Assembly: GCA_017405785.1 (NCBI GenBank) | Contig: JAFQZR010000018.1 | Span: 96,748-160,747 of the forward strand | Source of the DNA: Erysipelotrichaceae bacterium | GTDB taxonomy: Bacteria > Bacillota_I > Bacilli_A > Erysipelotrichales > Erysipelotrichaceae | Length of the DNA stretch: 64,000 nt | Direction of reading: 5' to 3' | Shown: positions 25,681-34,117 of the stretch, one piece after another | Layout: each line of letters starts with the position of its first letter | How positions within the stretch are numbered: the stretch's first letter is position 1 | The notes under the pieces: generated by a model | Told to the model about the DNA's origin: nothing | What the model saw: only the letters and a program-made list of their open reading frames with translations | Database searches by the model: none | Position numbers and translations under genes: made by a program

Positions 25681-26697
25681 ATGCCAAAACTGAGTTTTTT
25701 GATCAAAAGAATCAGATATCTGGATTATAAGGCCATGTTTAACGCTGTTGACGAAGTCAGCAGGGCTTCACATAAACCAAAGCTTTTCATCCTGCGGGAT
25801 GTAGTATACTGCGGTCTGAAATACGGGGCCAGCCCGTATGACTATAAGATCTTCGGATTTGAGGAACTGAACCGGGCTCAGAGGGCAACTTTCGTAACCA
25901 GAAGCCGTGCCTATGATCTGGACCATCTGCTTAATGATCCTGCCGCCAAGCATTACGTCAATAACAAGTTTGAATTCCTGCAGGAATACAAGGACTTCGT
26001 TAAGAGAAAATGGATCAATGTCGATGAAGCAAGCTTTGATGACTTTGTTGAATTGGTCGGTGATGCAGATGCCATCATGTTAAAGCCTATTGATGAAGCA
26101 GGAGGAAAGGGCGTCGAGAAGGTCAAGAGAAAGAACTTTGATTCTTTGGAATCCATGTATGAATATGTAAAGAATTCAGGCAAGAAACTGGCAGAGGAAG
26201 TGGTAATTCAGCATCCTGACCTGGCAGCCATCTATCCTTACAGCCTGAATACCTGCCGCCTGGTAACAGTCTTATCAGAAGAGAAGGGACCTCATATCAT
26301 GTATGCCATCATCAGAATAGGATCACATGGCATGGAGATAGATAACATAAGCTCAGGCGGCATGTACTGTCCGATCAATGTTGAAACCGGTGTCATCTGC
26401 GGTCCGGGATGTGACTACAATGTCAACACCTACGAATGCCATCCGGACACAGGCGTCAAGCTGGAAGGCATCCAGATACCTAGATGGGAAGAAGTCAAGT
26501 CTCTGGTCATGGAAGCTACCAAGGTTCATCCGGAACTGGCCTTACTTGGCTGGGATGTGGCCATCTCCACTACAGATCTGCAGCTGATCGAAGCCAATGA
26601 CTACCCGGGTAATGAACCGATGCAGATGAAGGGACACATTCAGGGAACCAAACAGGGACTGTTACCTGAGTATCGTAAATACGTTAAGGGAATCTAA
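25681..26697 (+). CDS. Sugar-transfer-associated ATP-grasp protein
   Basis: A 338-residue protein matching the ATP-grasp family often linked to capsule or polysaccharide genes. The N-terminal ~90 residues hold a FGFEELNRAQRATFVTRSR block; ATP-grasp motifs include MLKPIDEAGGKGVEKV (about 137-152) and the C-terminal metal-binding LLGWDVAIS...LIEANDYPGN. It probably ligates a carboxylate to an amine or thiol, but its substrate is unknown, and no polysaccharide genes are adjacent here. AGGGAGAG precedes the ATG. It is monocistronic, with its own terminator. Confidence 0.85.
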   Translation: MPKLSFLIKRIRYLDYKAMFNAVDEVSRASHKPKLFILRDVVYCGLKYGASPYDYKIFGFEELNRAQRATFVTRSRAYDLDHLLNDPAAKHYVNNKFEFLQEYKDFVKRKWINVDEASFDDFVELVGDADAIMLKPIDEAGGKGVEKVKRKNFDSLESMYEYVKNSGKKLAEEVVIQHPDLAAIYPYSLNTCRLVTVLSEEKGPHIMYAIIRIGSHGMEIDNISSGGMYCPINVETGVICGPGCDYNVNTYECHPDTGVKLEGIQIPRWEEVKSLVMEATKVHPELALLGWDVAISTTDLQLIEANDYPGNEPMQMKGHIQGTKQGLLPEYRKYVKGI

Positions 26698-26719
26698 GCC
26701 GGTAACTCCGGTTTTTTTT
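26696..26719 (+). terminator. Terminator of the ATP-grasp gene
   Basis: AAGCCGG (26696-26702) pairs with CCGGTTT (26708-26714, one G:T) and continues into an eight-T run. Confidence 0.85.
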
Positions 26720-26732
26720 CGGGCGTATTTGT

Positions 26733-26760
26733 TTTACAGATGAGGTTAAGCCTGTATACT
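26733..26760 (+). promoter_or_regulatory. Promoter of the SagB-type oxidoreductase gene
   Basis: TTTACA (26733-26738) and TATACT (26755-26760) are 16 bases apart. The transcript would start near 26767, so the ATG at 26740 is not usable. Confidence 0.5.
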
Positions 26761-26796
26761 GTAGAAAAACAAAAGGTAATGAAAGAAGGTACTGAT

Positions 26797-27624
26797 ATGG
26801 CATTAACGGAAAAGGAAATACAGGAACTGACCAGGATCGGCAGACAGAAAATGCATCCGGGACTGGAGCATTATGAAGGCTATAAGACTGACCAGGAATT
26901 AAAGAAACCGCAGCCGCCGCTGGTAAAGGCTGCCATGTGTGATGAATCAATAGCCCTGCCATTGAACTTTACTGACCTGGATATTGACAATGACTTTCTG
27001 CATGTCATCAACAGCCGTCAGTCACACCGTGTCTATACTCAGGAAAAGATGAGTTTATTACAGCTGTCATATCTGCTGTGGTGTTCACAGGGTGTCAAGG
27101 AGATACGAGGTAAATCCTATGCAACCTTAAGAACCGTTCCGGCCGGTGGAGCCAGGCATCCTTTTGAAGTCTACATGACTGTCCAGAATGTTGAAGGACT
27201 TAAGGACGGGTTCTATCACTATCTGCCGATGAAGCATCATATTGAATGCCTGAAGGAAGCTGAAGATCTCAAGCCATTCATCACTGAATCACTGCAGGGT
27301 CAGAAATGGGCTGAAAAGGCCAATATCGTTTTCTATTATAGCTTTGTCTGTTACCGTGCCGAGTGGAGATACGGTATTCATGCTCACAGAATGTGCATGG
27401 CTGATGCCGGTCATGTTACGGAAAATGTATATCTTTCTGCTACATCAATCGGATTAGGTGGATGCGCCATCGGTGCCGTTGACGGTCCGGTATGCGATAA
27501 GGAGTTCGGCCTGGATGGTGAAGAGGAATTTGTCTTCTATGCCATGCCGGTAGGTACCATTTCCGACAAGGACAAACAGGCAGAAAAAGATTTCTACCGG
27601 TTTGTGGAAGAAGAAGGATTATAA
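26797..27624 (+). CDS. SagB-type (nitroreductase-fold) oxidoreductase
   Basis: A 275-residue FMN-dependent protein of the SagB/ThcOx dehydrogenase group. Key blocks are INSRQSHRVYTQEKMSLLQL with the flavin-binding Arg/Ser, LLWCSQGVKEI, TVPAGGARHPFEVYM and the C-terminal GLGGCAIGAVDG. In peptide-toxin clusters SagB oxidises azolines to azoles, but no cyclodehydratase or precursor is next to this gene, and many free-standing members are of unknown function. AAGAAGG precedes ATG 26797, and the promoter at 26733-26760 excludes the longer frame. Confidence 0.88.
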   Translation: MALTEKEIQELTRIGRQKMHPGLEHYEGYKTDQELKKPQPPLVKAAMCDESIALPLNFTDLDIDNDFLHVINSRQSHRVYTQEKMSLLQLSYLLWCSQGVKEIRGKSYATLRTVPAGGARHPFEVYMTVQNVEGLKDGFYHYLPMKHHIECLKEAEDLKPFITESLQGQKWAEKANIVFYYSFVCYRAEWRYGIHAHRMCMADAGHVTENVYLSATSIGLGGCAIGAVDGPVCDKEFGLDGEEEFVFYAMPVGTISDKDKQAEKDFYRFVEEEGL

Positions 27625-27648
27625 AAAGCTGCTTAGGCAGCTTTTACT
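27624..27648. terminator. Bidirectional terminator between SagB-type and trhA genes
   Basis: AAAAGCTGC (27624-27632) pairs with GCAGCTTTT (27637-27645) around TTAG, overlapping the last base of the upstream stop codon. Confidence 0.9.
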
Positions 27649-28332
27649 TTATATAAGCGTGAAAATCATCAGATAGTGACACAGAGAACCAAGAAGGATG
27701 AATACATGGAATATCTCATGTTCACTCCAGTCGTCGGAAACTCTGAATCTTATGGCATAGATGATGCCACCGACTGTATACAGTACTCCTCCCAGCAGTA
27801 ACAGGGTGAAACCCCAGGTACCTAAGGCCTGCCGGATGGCTCTGATACGGAACAGGGCAGCCCAGCCCATGGATATGTAAATGATTGAAGATACATATTT
27901 AGGGCAGTAGACCCAGAAGAACTTGACAGCCATGCCGATGATGGCAACAGTCCATACGGCTATCAATAACGGAATGCCTGCCTCCGGTTTCATCAGAGTG
28001 ACGCATACCGGAGTATAGGTGCCAGCAATCATGACAAATATGCTCATGTGGTCAAATTTCTTCAGCATGCGGGCCGGACGCGGTGGCAATAAGAATGTGT
28101 GGTAAGTCGTACTGGCGGCATATAACAGCGAGACGCTGAGGCGGAATACACATAAAGCAATCAGATCAGCGAGTGTACAGGCTGAGTATGATGCCTTGAT
28201 AAAGATCAGCGGTGTCAGTACTACTGATGAAATCAAGCCGATAAGATGAGTAAGGGCACTTACTGGGTCCTTGACGGAAAACAGAGGTTTATCGGCAAGT
28301 CGGTTAAGCTGTCTGATGGTCAGTTCTTTCAT
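27649..28332 (-). CDS. trhA: PAQR/hemolysin III-family membrane protein TrhA
   Basis: A 227-residue seven-helix membrane protein. The family motifs DPVSALTHLIGL, ASTTYHTFLL (Ser and His residues), KFDHMSIFVMIAGTYTP and the C-terminal HEIFHVFILLGSLCHYL (two His) form the predicted zinc site. In bacteria TrhA helps balance membrane fluidity and fatty acid composition; the old hemolysin name is not well supported. A GGAGGTGC site lies just upstream of the ATG. It is monocistronic. Confidence 0.93.
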   Translation of the reverse strand: MKELTIRQLNRLADKPLFSVKDPVSALTHLIGLISSVVLTPLIFIKASYSACTLADLIALCVFRLSVSLLYAASTTYHTFLLPPRPARMLKKFDHMSIFVMIAGTYTPVCVTLMKPEAGIPLLIAVWTVAIIGMAVKFFWVYCPKYVSSIIYISMGWAALFRIRAIRQALGTWGFTLLLLGGVLYTVGGIIYAIRFRVSDDWSEHEIFHVFILLGSLCHYLMIFTLI

Positions 28333-28469
28333 TGGGCACCTCCTTGAAAACAGTCAGATAACATACTATAATAAACCTGTGAGCGGTTTTTCAATAACTT
28401 GTGCAATCACATTATAGAATGATATAGAAAACTTGTCAAAGGGTTTTAAAAAACCGATGGAGGATAAAT

Positions 28470-28970
28470 ATGGAAAAAGAGAAAATATCTGAATTTAATC
28501 TGCCGACATACAGGGAAATACCAAATGTCGGATTATATCTTGATCAGGTATCCAAATACATCAATGAGTGCTTCGCTGAAGGCCCTGATTTTTCCATCAC
28601 CAACTCCATGATTTCCAATTATGTCAAGCATCATATTATCGCCAATCCGGTAAAGAAACTGTATTACAGAGACCAGATAGCCCAACTGATATTCATTACT
28701 CTGTCAAAAGGAGCTGTTCCTCTGGAAAGCCTGAAAGACCTGCTGGACAGACAGGCAGCGATCTGTGAAGCTGAAAAAGCATACAGTTACTTTGCGGATA
28801 CTTTTAATAAAAGACTCCATGACATCTTCCATAATGAGGCAGAAGACTATATCAGAGAAGAAAATGACCGGAAACACGTGGTAAACAATATCGTATCAAC
28901 CGTTGTACATCAGATTTATCTGAACGCACGGATAGGTGAATTCATGACAGAGTCGGAAAACACAATATAA
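28470..28970 (+). CDS. DUF1836 domain protein
   Basis: A 166-residue cytoplasmic protein of the Bacillota-specific DUF1836 family. The N-terminal signature is LPTYREIPNVGLYLDQVSKY, followed by ITNSMISNYVKHHIIANP and KLYYRDQIAQLIFI, which looks like a MerR-type winged-helix DNA-binding region. A putative transcriptional regulator role follows from that fold, but targets are unknown. GATGGAGG precedes the ATG. It is 9 bases upstream of an HI0933-family flavoprotein and likely co-transcribed with it. Confidence 0.88.
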   Translation: MEKEKISEFNLPTYREIPNVGLYLDQVSKYINECFAEGPDFSITNSMISNYVKHHIIANPVKKLYYRDQIAQLIFITLSKGAVPLESLKDLLDRQAAICEAEKAYSYFADTFNKRLHDIFHNEAEDYIREENDRKHVVNNIVSTVVHQIYLNARIGEFMTESENTI

Positions 28971-28979
28971 GGTGAATAT

Positions 28980-30215
28980 ATGGACAATGTAAGAAGAAAA
29001 GTGAAGATCGTATGTATCGGTGCCGGAGCTTCCGGATTGTTTTTCGCACTTAATTGTGCCGATGATGATCACGAAGTGGTATTACTGGATTCCAACCGGA
29101 AAGCCGGCAGGAAGATGTATATCTCCGGCAAGGGAAGATGCAACATCACAAACAACTGTGATACAAAAGGCTTCATCCGGAATGTCATCAGAAACCCGAA
29201 ATTTCTCTATGGAGCCATCAATCGCTTCAAGCCTTCAGATACGATAGACTTTTTCAATGAACATGGCTGTCCGTTAAAGACTGAAAGAGGAAACAGAGTT
29301 TTCCCAATGTCTGATAAGTCTTCCGATATCATCGACTGCCTTGTTAAAGAATGCAGAAAAAAGAAAGTTGATATCCGCTTCGAGCAGAAGGTTACAAAGA
29401 TTGAAAAAAAAGATGATTACTTTATCATCTTCACTAAGGATCAGAAATACATTGCCGACAAGCTGGTTATTGCGACAGGCGGAAAGTCTTATCCTTCTAC
29501 CGGTTCAACGGGAGACGGCTATCTCTTTGCGAAACAGTTCGGACATACAATTACAGAACTGAAAAGTGCGCTGTGTCCGATCAGAATCAGGGAATCCATC
29601 AGCAATGACATGCTGAAGATGACATTAAAGAACGTCTCTCTGACGGCAAAAAACGATCATTTCAGCAAGACGATCTTCGGTGATATGGAGTTTCTGAAAG
29701 GGTGTATAACCGGTCCAATCGTCTTAAGCATGTCATCTTTGATCAACAGGGAAACCGATATGGAGCTTTCGCTTGATTTCAAGCCGGCATTGGATGAAAA
29801 AAAGCTGGACAACCGTCTGCTCAGAGAAATACAGGGCAGTCCAAACAAGGATGTCAGACATCTGCTCACAACGCTGTTACCAAGAGAGATCATCGGATTC
29901 TTTATTGAAAATACGGACACTGATCCTGAATTACCTTTGCATTCGCTGACAAAGGAAACAAGGCAGCAGCTGTTAAACGATCTCAAACACTTCTGTCTGT
30001 CTTATCAGGGACTGGAAGATATCGATAAGGGCATCGTGACATCCGGCGGTGTGGATGTAAATGAGATCGATCCGAAGACTATGGGATCAAAACTGTGCAA
30101 AGATCTCTATTTCATCGGAGAGGTACTTGATGTCGATGCTCTTACCGGAGGATTCAATCTGCAGATCGCACTTTCAACAGCGTACAGCTGTGCACAGGGA
30201 ATATTGAGTGAGTAA
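28980..30215 (+). CDS. HI0933-family NAD(P)/FAD-dependent oxidoreductase (YhiN-like)
   Basis: A 411-residue flavoprotein. The FAD-binding GAGASGLFFALNC is near residues 13-25, the family hallmark GRKMYISGKGRCNITNN follows, then IATGGKSYPSTGSTGDGY, and the C-terminal TSGGVDVNEIDPKTMGS and FIGEVLDVDALTGGFNLQ. The family is widespread and its substrate is not established. GGTGAA precedes the ATG. It follows the DUF1836 gene by 9 bases. Confidence 0.93.
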   Translation: MDNVRRKVKIVCIGAGASGLFFALNCADDDHEVVLLDSNRKAGRKMYISGKGRCNITNNCDTKGFIRNVIRNPKFLYGAINRFKPSDTIDFFNEHGCPLKTERGNRVFPMSDKSSDIIDCLVKECRKKKVDIRFEQKVTKIEKKDDYFIIFTKDQKYIADKLVIATGGKSYPSTGSTGDGYLFAKQFGHTITELKSALCPIRIRESISNDMLKMTLKNVSLTAKNDHFSKTIFGDMEFLKGCITGPIVLSMSSLINRETDMELSLDFKPALDEKKLDNRLLREIQGSPNKDVRHLLTTLLPREIIGFFIENTDTDPELPLHSLTKETRQQLLNDLKHFCLSYQGLEDIDKGIVTSGGVDVNEIDPKTMGSKLCKDLYFIGEVLDVDALTGGFNLQIALSTAYSCAQGILSE

Positions 30216-30228
30216 AGTTCTTACAGAA

Positions 30229-30262
30229 AAAACCAGAGAATTAGTCTCTGGTTTTGTTTTTT
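30229..30262. terminator. Bidirectional terminator between HI0933-family gene and lysS
   Basis: AAAACCAGAG (30229-30238) pairs with CTCTGGTTTT (30246-30255), followed by GTTTTTT on the plus strand and TTTTTT on the minus strand. It serves both convergent genes. Confidence 0.9.
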
Positions 30263-32171
30263 AATAGAGCTTTGCACCGGCCGGGATGTGAGGATCTACC
30301 ATCAGCAGGTGCAGTTTTTCTTCACCCAGTTCATTATGAACGGCTGATATCAGCATGCCTTCTGATTCAAGGCCCATCATCTTTCTCGGAGGGAGATTGA
30401 CGATGGCGATGCAGGTCTTGCCGATGAGTTCTTCAGGTTCATAGTACTCGTGAATACCACTGAGGATGGTGCGGTGTTTTTCGGTTCCGTCATCCAGTGT
30501 GAACTTCAGAAGTTTCTTTGACTTAGGAACTGCTTCGCATTCCAGAACCTTAACAGCACGGAAATCAGACTTGCTGAAGGTTTCAAAGTCAACCTGTTCT
30601 TCAAACAGCGGTTCAATCTCAACATTGGAGAAATCGATGATTTCCGGCTTCTCTTCAGCTGCAGCGATACGCTTTACTGTAGATGAGCCAATCGGCTTCA
30701 TGGTAGGGAATAACAGAACTTCTCTGATGGTGTCAGCGTCTGTCAGTAACATTACCAGTCTGTCAATGCCGATGCCCATGCCTCCTGTTGGAGGAAGACC
30801 GTATTCAAGTGCCTCGACATAGTCAACGTCCATCTCGGTAGCTTCTTCATTGCCCTTGTTCTTTTCATCGACCTGAGCCTGGAATCTGGCTTTCTGATCG
30901 ATTGGGTCATTCAGTTCTGAGAAGGCGTTGCCGTATTCGTGGCCGTCAATGAACAGTTCAAAACGGTCGGTGAAACGAGGATCTTCAGCGTTCTTTTTGG
31001 CTAACGGTGAGATCTCAACCGGATAACTGTAGACAAATGTAGGCTGAACGAGGTTTTCCTCAACATACTTATCGAAGAATTTCTCGATTACATGCCCGTA
31101 ATTCATCTCATGTTCCAGTAATTCAATACCATGTTCTTTAGCGATGGCGATGGCCTGTTCATCAGTATTGATCTGATGGAAATCAACACCGCTGTATTCC
31201 CTGATGGCATCGACCATGGTAACTCTCTTGAAAGGTCCCTTTAAGGAGATCTGCTTGCCCTGATAGGTTATTTCAGTAGTTCCCAGTACTTCATTGGCTA
31301 CGGTTTCAAACATGCCTTCGGCCATGTCCATCATGCCGTACATGTCGGAATAAGCTACATAGAATTCGATTGTGGTGAACTCAGGGTTATGCATCGGGTC
31401 CATGCCTTCGTTACGGAACAGACGTCCGATCTCATAGACACCTTCAAGTCCGCCGACGATAAGTCTCTTTAACGGCAGCTCGGTAGCGATGCGCAGATAC
31501 ATGTCAACATCAAGTGTGTTGTGATGAGTGACAAACGGTCTGGCATTGGCACCGCCTAAGATCGTGTTGAGAACAGGTGTTTCAACTTCGATGAGTCCCA
31601 AGCCGTCAAAGTAACGCTGAATTGATCTGATGATCTTCGGACGGGTGAAGGCGATCCTTCTGGCGTCTTCATTCATGATCAGGTCAACATATCTTCTTCT
31701 GAATCTTTCTTCCTTGTCGGTAAGACCGTGAAATTTCTCCGGCAAAGGTCTTAAGGCCTTTGACAGGTGTGTGTACTTTTCGGCACGTACGGATAATTCA
31801 CCGGAATCGGTCTTTACGACAGTTCCTTCGATACCGACGATATCGCCGATGTCACTGGCTTTGAATATTTCATATACATCTTCTCCAACCGTGCCCTTGT
31901 TGATGACGGTCTGGATCTGACCGTCGCGGTCCAATAAGTGCATGAAACCGATCTTGCCCATTCTTCTTTTGGACATGATACGGCCGGCTATGGATACATG
32001 TTCGTTGATTTCTTCAAGTTCTTCTTTTGTTTTTTCACCGAACAGCTGGCGTAACTGCCGTGAACGGTGGGTGCGGTTATAGGCTTTTCCGAAAGGATCA
32101 ATGCCTTTCTCACGCAGCTCTTCCATCTTCTGTCTTCTGACCAGCTGCTGATCGGTATAGTTTTCAGCCAT
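30261..32171 (-). CDS. lysS: Class II lysyl-tRNA synthetase with C-terminal tRNA-binding domain
   Basis: A 636-residue enzyme charging tRNA-Lys. Residues ~1-500 are a normal LysS: an OB-fold anticodon domain ([21 protein letters not shown]) and class II motifs, motif 2 [18 protein letters not shown] and motif 3 [14 protein letters not shown]. About 110 extra residues from ~525 match the tRNA-binding OB fold of MetRS C-termini and Trbp111: [35 protein letters not shown] and [15 protein letters not shown]. Typical LysS ends near 500. The frame is continuous with no stop at the junction. AAAGGAGG precedes the ATG. Confidence 0.95.
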   Translation of the reverse strand: MAENYTDQQLVRRQKMEELREKGIDPFGKAYNRTHRSRQLRQLFGEKTKEELEEINEHVSIAGRIMSKRRMGKIGFMHLLDRDGQIQTVINKGTVGEDVYEIFKASDIGDIVGIEGTVVKTDSGELSVRAEKYTHLSKALRPLPEKFHGLTDKEERFRRRYVDLIMNEDARRIAFTRPKIIRSIQRYFDGLGLIEVETPVLNTILGGANARPFVTHHNTLDVDMYLRIATELPLKRLIVGGLEGVYEIGRLFRNEGMDPMHNPEFTTIEFYVAYSDMYGMMDMAEGMFETVANEVLGTTEITYQGKQISLKGPFKRVTMVDAIREYSGVDFHQINTDEQAIAIAKEHGIELLEHEMNYGHVIEKFFDKYVEENLVQPTFVYSYPVEISPLAKKNAEDPRFTDRFELFIDGHEYGNAFSELNDPIDQKARFQAQVDEKNKGNEEATEMDVDYVEALEYGLPPTGGMGIGIDRLVMLLTDADTIREVLLFPTMKPIGSSTVKRIAAAEEKPEIIDFSNVEIEPLFEEQVDFETFSKSDFRAVKVLECEAVPKSKKLLKFTLDDGTEKHRTILSGIHEYYEPEELIGKTCIAIVNLPPRKMMGLESEGMLISAVHNELGEEKLHLLMVDPHIPAGAKLY

Positions 32172-32214
32172 ATAAAAACCTCCTTTAAGCGATTATATTA
32201 TAAACTAATTAGTG

Positions 32215-32220
32215 TATAAT
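32215..32220 (+). promoter_or_regulatory. -10 box immediately before the metallo-hydrolase start (possible leaderless transcript)
   Basis: TATAAT at 32215-32220 is followed by 6 bases and then ATG 32227. The usual transcript start, about 7 bases after the -10 box, falls on the ATG itself, and no Shine-Dalgarno sequence is present. No clear -35 was seen. Confidence 0.5.
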
Positions 32221-32226
32221 AAAAAC

Positions 32227-32994
32227 ATGAAAATAACCGTTTTAACTGATAACAATTCTCTCATTGATCAGTACTATCTGGCAGAGCCGGCTTTCTGTCT
32301 TTTTATTGAGGAGGAAAACAGGAGAATTCTGTTTGATACAGGGTATTCTGACGTCTTCCGTATTAACGGTGAAAAGATGGGCATCGACTTCAGCAAGATC
32401 GATACCATAGTCATCTCTCATGGCCATAATGACCATACTGGCGGTCTGCGTTTTTTAGGTGATCTGAAACAGCCTGTTGATCTGTATTGCCATCCTGATA
32501 CCGATGAAGAAAAGCACTATGAAGGTCTGGACATATCGTCACCGGTAAAATTCAGGCGGCTTAATGATAATTTCAGAGTCCATCTGTCCAGAAAACCTGT
32601 ACACATAACCGAAAAACTGATATTCATGGGAGAAATAGAAAGAAAATGGCAGAAGGTCGCACCTCTGGAAGATGATTATCTGGAAGATGACAGCGCCATG
32701 GTCCATGTCAGTGAAGACGGAATATTCATCATTACCGGATGTTCTCACAGCGGCATCATCAATATCTGCGAATATGCCAAAAAGATAACCGGTAAAAGCC
32801 ACATAAAAGGCATTATCGGCGGATTCCACATGCTGAATAATGAGAAACTGAACAGGGAAGTCAGTGAATACTTTGCCCATCAGGACATCGATGTCATATA
32901 TCCTTGTCACTGCACTGATCTTAAGGCCAAAATTGCCCTGAGCAGGTACTGTCCGATAGAAGAAGTAGGAGTAAGTCTTAAACTGGAAATATAG
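32227..32994 (+). CDS. MBL-fold metallo-hydrolase (dihydropteridine-related COG1237 type)
   Basis: A 255-residue metallo-beta-lactamase-fold hydrolase. The metal motif SHGHNDHTGG (HxHxDH) is near residues 65-74, with the later histidines in GCSHSGI, IGGFHML and PCHCTD. The N-terminal LFDTGYSDVFRINGEKMGIDFSKID fits the family annotated as 7,8-dihydropterin-6-yl-methyl-(ribofuranosyl)aminobenzene phosphate synthase-like. Its function in this organism is unknown. ATG 32227 is chosen although it lacks a ribosome site, because GTG 32212 overlaps the -10 box. It diverges from lysS. Confidence 0.85.
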   Translation: MKITVLTDNNSLIDQYYLAEPAFCLFIEEENRRILFDTGYSDVFRINGEKMGIDFSKIDTIVISHGHNDHTGGLRFLGDLKQPVDLYCHPDTDEEKHYEGLDISSPVKFRRLNDNFRVHLSRKPVHITEKLIFMGEIERKWQKVAPLEDDYLEDDSAMVHVSEDGIFIITGCSHSGIINICEYAKKITGKSHIKGIIGGFHMLNNEKLNREVSEYFAHQDIDVIYPCHCTDLKAKIALSRYCPIEEVGVSLKLEI

Positions 32995-33001
32995 AAATGT
33001 A

Positions 33002-33029
33002 TTGACATGGTGAGTATATATTGTATTAT
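33002..33029 (+). promoter_or_regulatory. Promoter of the MarR-family gene
   Basis: TTGACA (33002-33007) and TATTAT (33024-33029) are 16 bases apart. A second box, TATAAT at 33029-33034, overlaps. The palindrome at 33042 lies directly downstream, at the transcript start. Confidence 0.6.
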
Positions 33030-33041
33030 ATAATCAAACCG

Positions 33042-33061
33042 ATAGTTAATCAGTTAACTAT
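33042..33061. promoter_or_regulatory. Candidate MarR operator (perfect palindrome)
   Basis: ATAGTTAA (33042-33049) and TTAACTAT (33054-33061) are perfect 8-base inverted repeats separated by TCAG. Size and position, between the promoter and the ribosome site of a MarR gene, fit an autoregulatory operator. Confidence 0.7.
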
Positions 33062-33082
33062 TGCTTACCGGGAGGAAAGGCA

Positions 33083-33556
33083 ATGACAAAAAAAGACCTC
33101 GTATTCAAACTGAGAAGAACCGTTCAGCTTGGGAAGTGGAGTATCTCCATGAAACTGAGAGATCTGGAAGGCAGCTATTACGGTCAGCTGCATCTTTTGG
33201 GCTACATTGTTGAGCATCCGGGATGCACTCAGAAGGAAATGGCAGAATTCCTTGATGTCAGTAAGGCAGCCATTACCAAGACAATTGCCCGTATGATTGC
33301 CAACGGTCTGGTTCAGAGAGAAGTCAATGAGAATGACGAAAGAAAGTACAAGATCTATTGTACGGAAAAGGGTCTGGAGATCCATAAGCAGTGCCGCGAT
33401 GTTTTCCGTTATACCGGTGAAAAGACCTTCAAGGGCTTCAGTGATGAAGAACTTGAACAGTTCAACAGCTATCTTGACAGGATCATCGAGAATCTGGAAA
33501 CTGATTACTCCCGTAACAAGTCAATCAGAGAACTGGCTGAAGAAATCAAGAAATAA
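33083..33556 (+). CDS. MarR-family transcriptional regulator
   Basis: A 157-residue winged-helix DNA-binding protein. The recognition region QKEMAEFLDVSKAAITKTIARMIANGLVQ and the wing NENDERKYKIYCTEKG are typical MarR. Such proteins bind as dimers and usually repress their own and adjacent genes until a phenolic or other ligand binds. GGGAGG precedes the ATG, and a perfect palindrome sits at 33042-33061. It is monocistronic, with a terminator directly after, so its other targets are elsewhere. Confidence 0.93.
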   Translation: MTKKDLVFKLRRTVQLGKWSISMKLRDLEGSYYGQLHLLGYIVEHPGCTQKEMAEFLDVSKAAITKTIARMIANGLVQREVNENDERKYKIYCTEKGLEIHKQCRDVFRYTGEKTFKGFSDEELEQFNSYLDRIIENLETDYSRNKSIRELAEEIKK

Positions 33557-33586
33557 GAAAAATGCTTCATATGAAGCATTTTTTAT
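33557..33586. terminator. Bidirectional terminator between marR and rhomboid genes
   Basis: AATGCTTCAT (33561-33570) pairs with ATGAAGCATT (33571-33580), flanked by A-run and T-run, for the convergent genes. Confidence 0.9.
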
Positions 33587-34117
33587 TTATATGAGTTTAT
33601 GGATCACCAGGGCATAGATGATGCCGACAATAAACCCACCTAAATGTCCAGTTACGGAAATGTTAGGCATGAAGTTGACTATGATGTTAGGCATCAGGTA
33701 TTGAAGGGCATCCCAAATGGTGAAATATTGGTTTCTTACCAGCAGGGTTACATAGAAAGCCATGAATCCATACAAGCCGCCGGAGATACCTACGGTTATC
33801 TTGTCTTTCTTGCCGACCATCATGGTGAGAAGGTTACCTCCCAGTATGGACAGTATCAGCAGCAGTCCGTACCACACGGTACCAAGAGAGTCTTCCAGCC
33901 AGCTGTAATTAAATAAGCTGTACATGTTGACCAGCAGGTGATATGGCCGGATATGGACGAAACCGGCTGTCAGCAGGCGGTGGATCTCACCTCTTTTAAC
34001 ACGGTAGGGAACCAGGGCTCCGGCCTTGATGGCAGCGCCTATGCGGTTCTTACTGGCGTTAATGTAAAGAAAGATGACAACGCAGATTATGATTGATGAG
34101 TATGTTACTAAATACAC
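33587..34117 (-). CDS. Rhomboid-family intramembrane serine protease
   Basis: A 176-residue membrane protease with about six hydrophobic segments. The first loop HRLLTAGFVHIRPYHLLVNMYSL contains the conserved HxxxN, the nucleophile is in GISGGLYGFMAF (GxSG), and the catalytic His is in GHLGGFIVGI. Rhomboids cut membrane-anchored proteins near the membrane surface; this one's substrate is unknown. It overlaps the 3' end of the HPr-D-LDH fusion by 10 bases, so it is probably translated from the same mRNA. Confidence 0.92.
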   Translation of the reverse strand: MYLVTYSSIIICVVIFLYINASKNRIGAAIKAGALVPYRVKRGEIHRLLTAGFVHIRPYHLLVNMYSLFNYSWLEDSLGTVWYGLLLILSILGGNLLTMMVGKKDKITVGISGGLYGFMAFYVTLLVRNQYFTIWDALQYLMPNIIVNFMPNISVTGHLGGFIVGIIYALVIHKLI

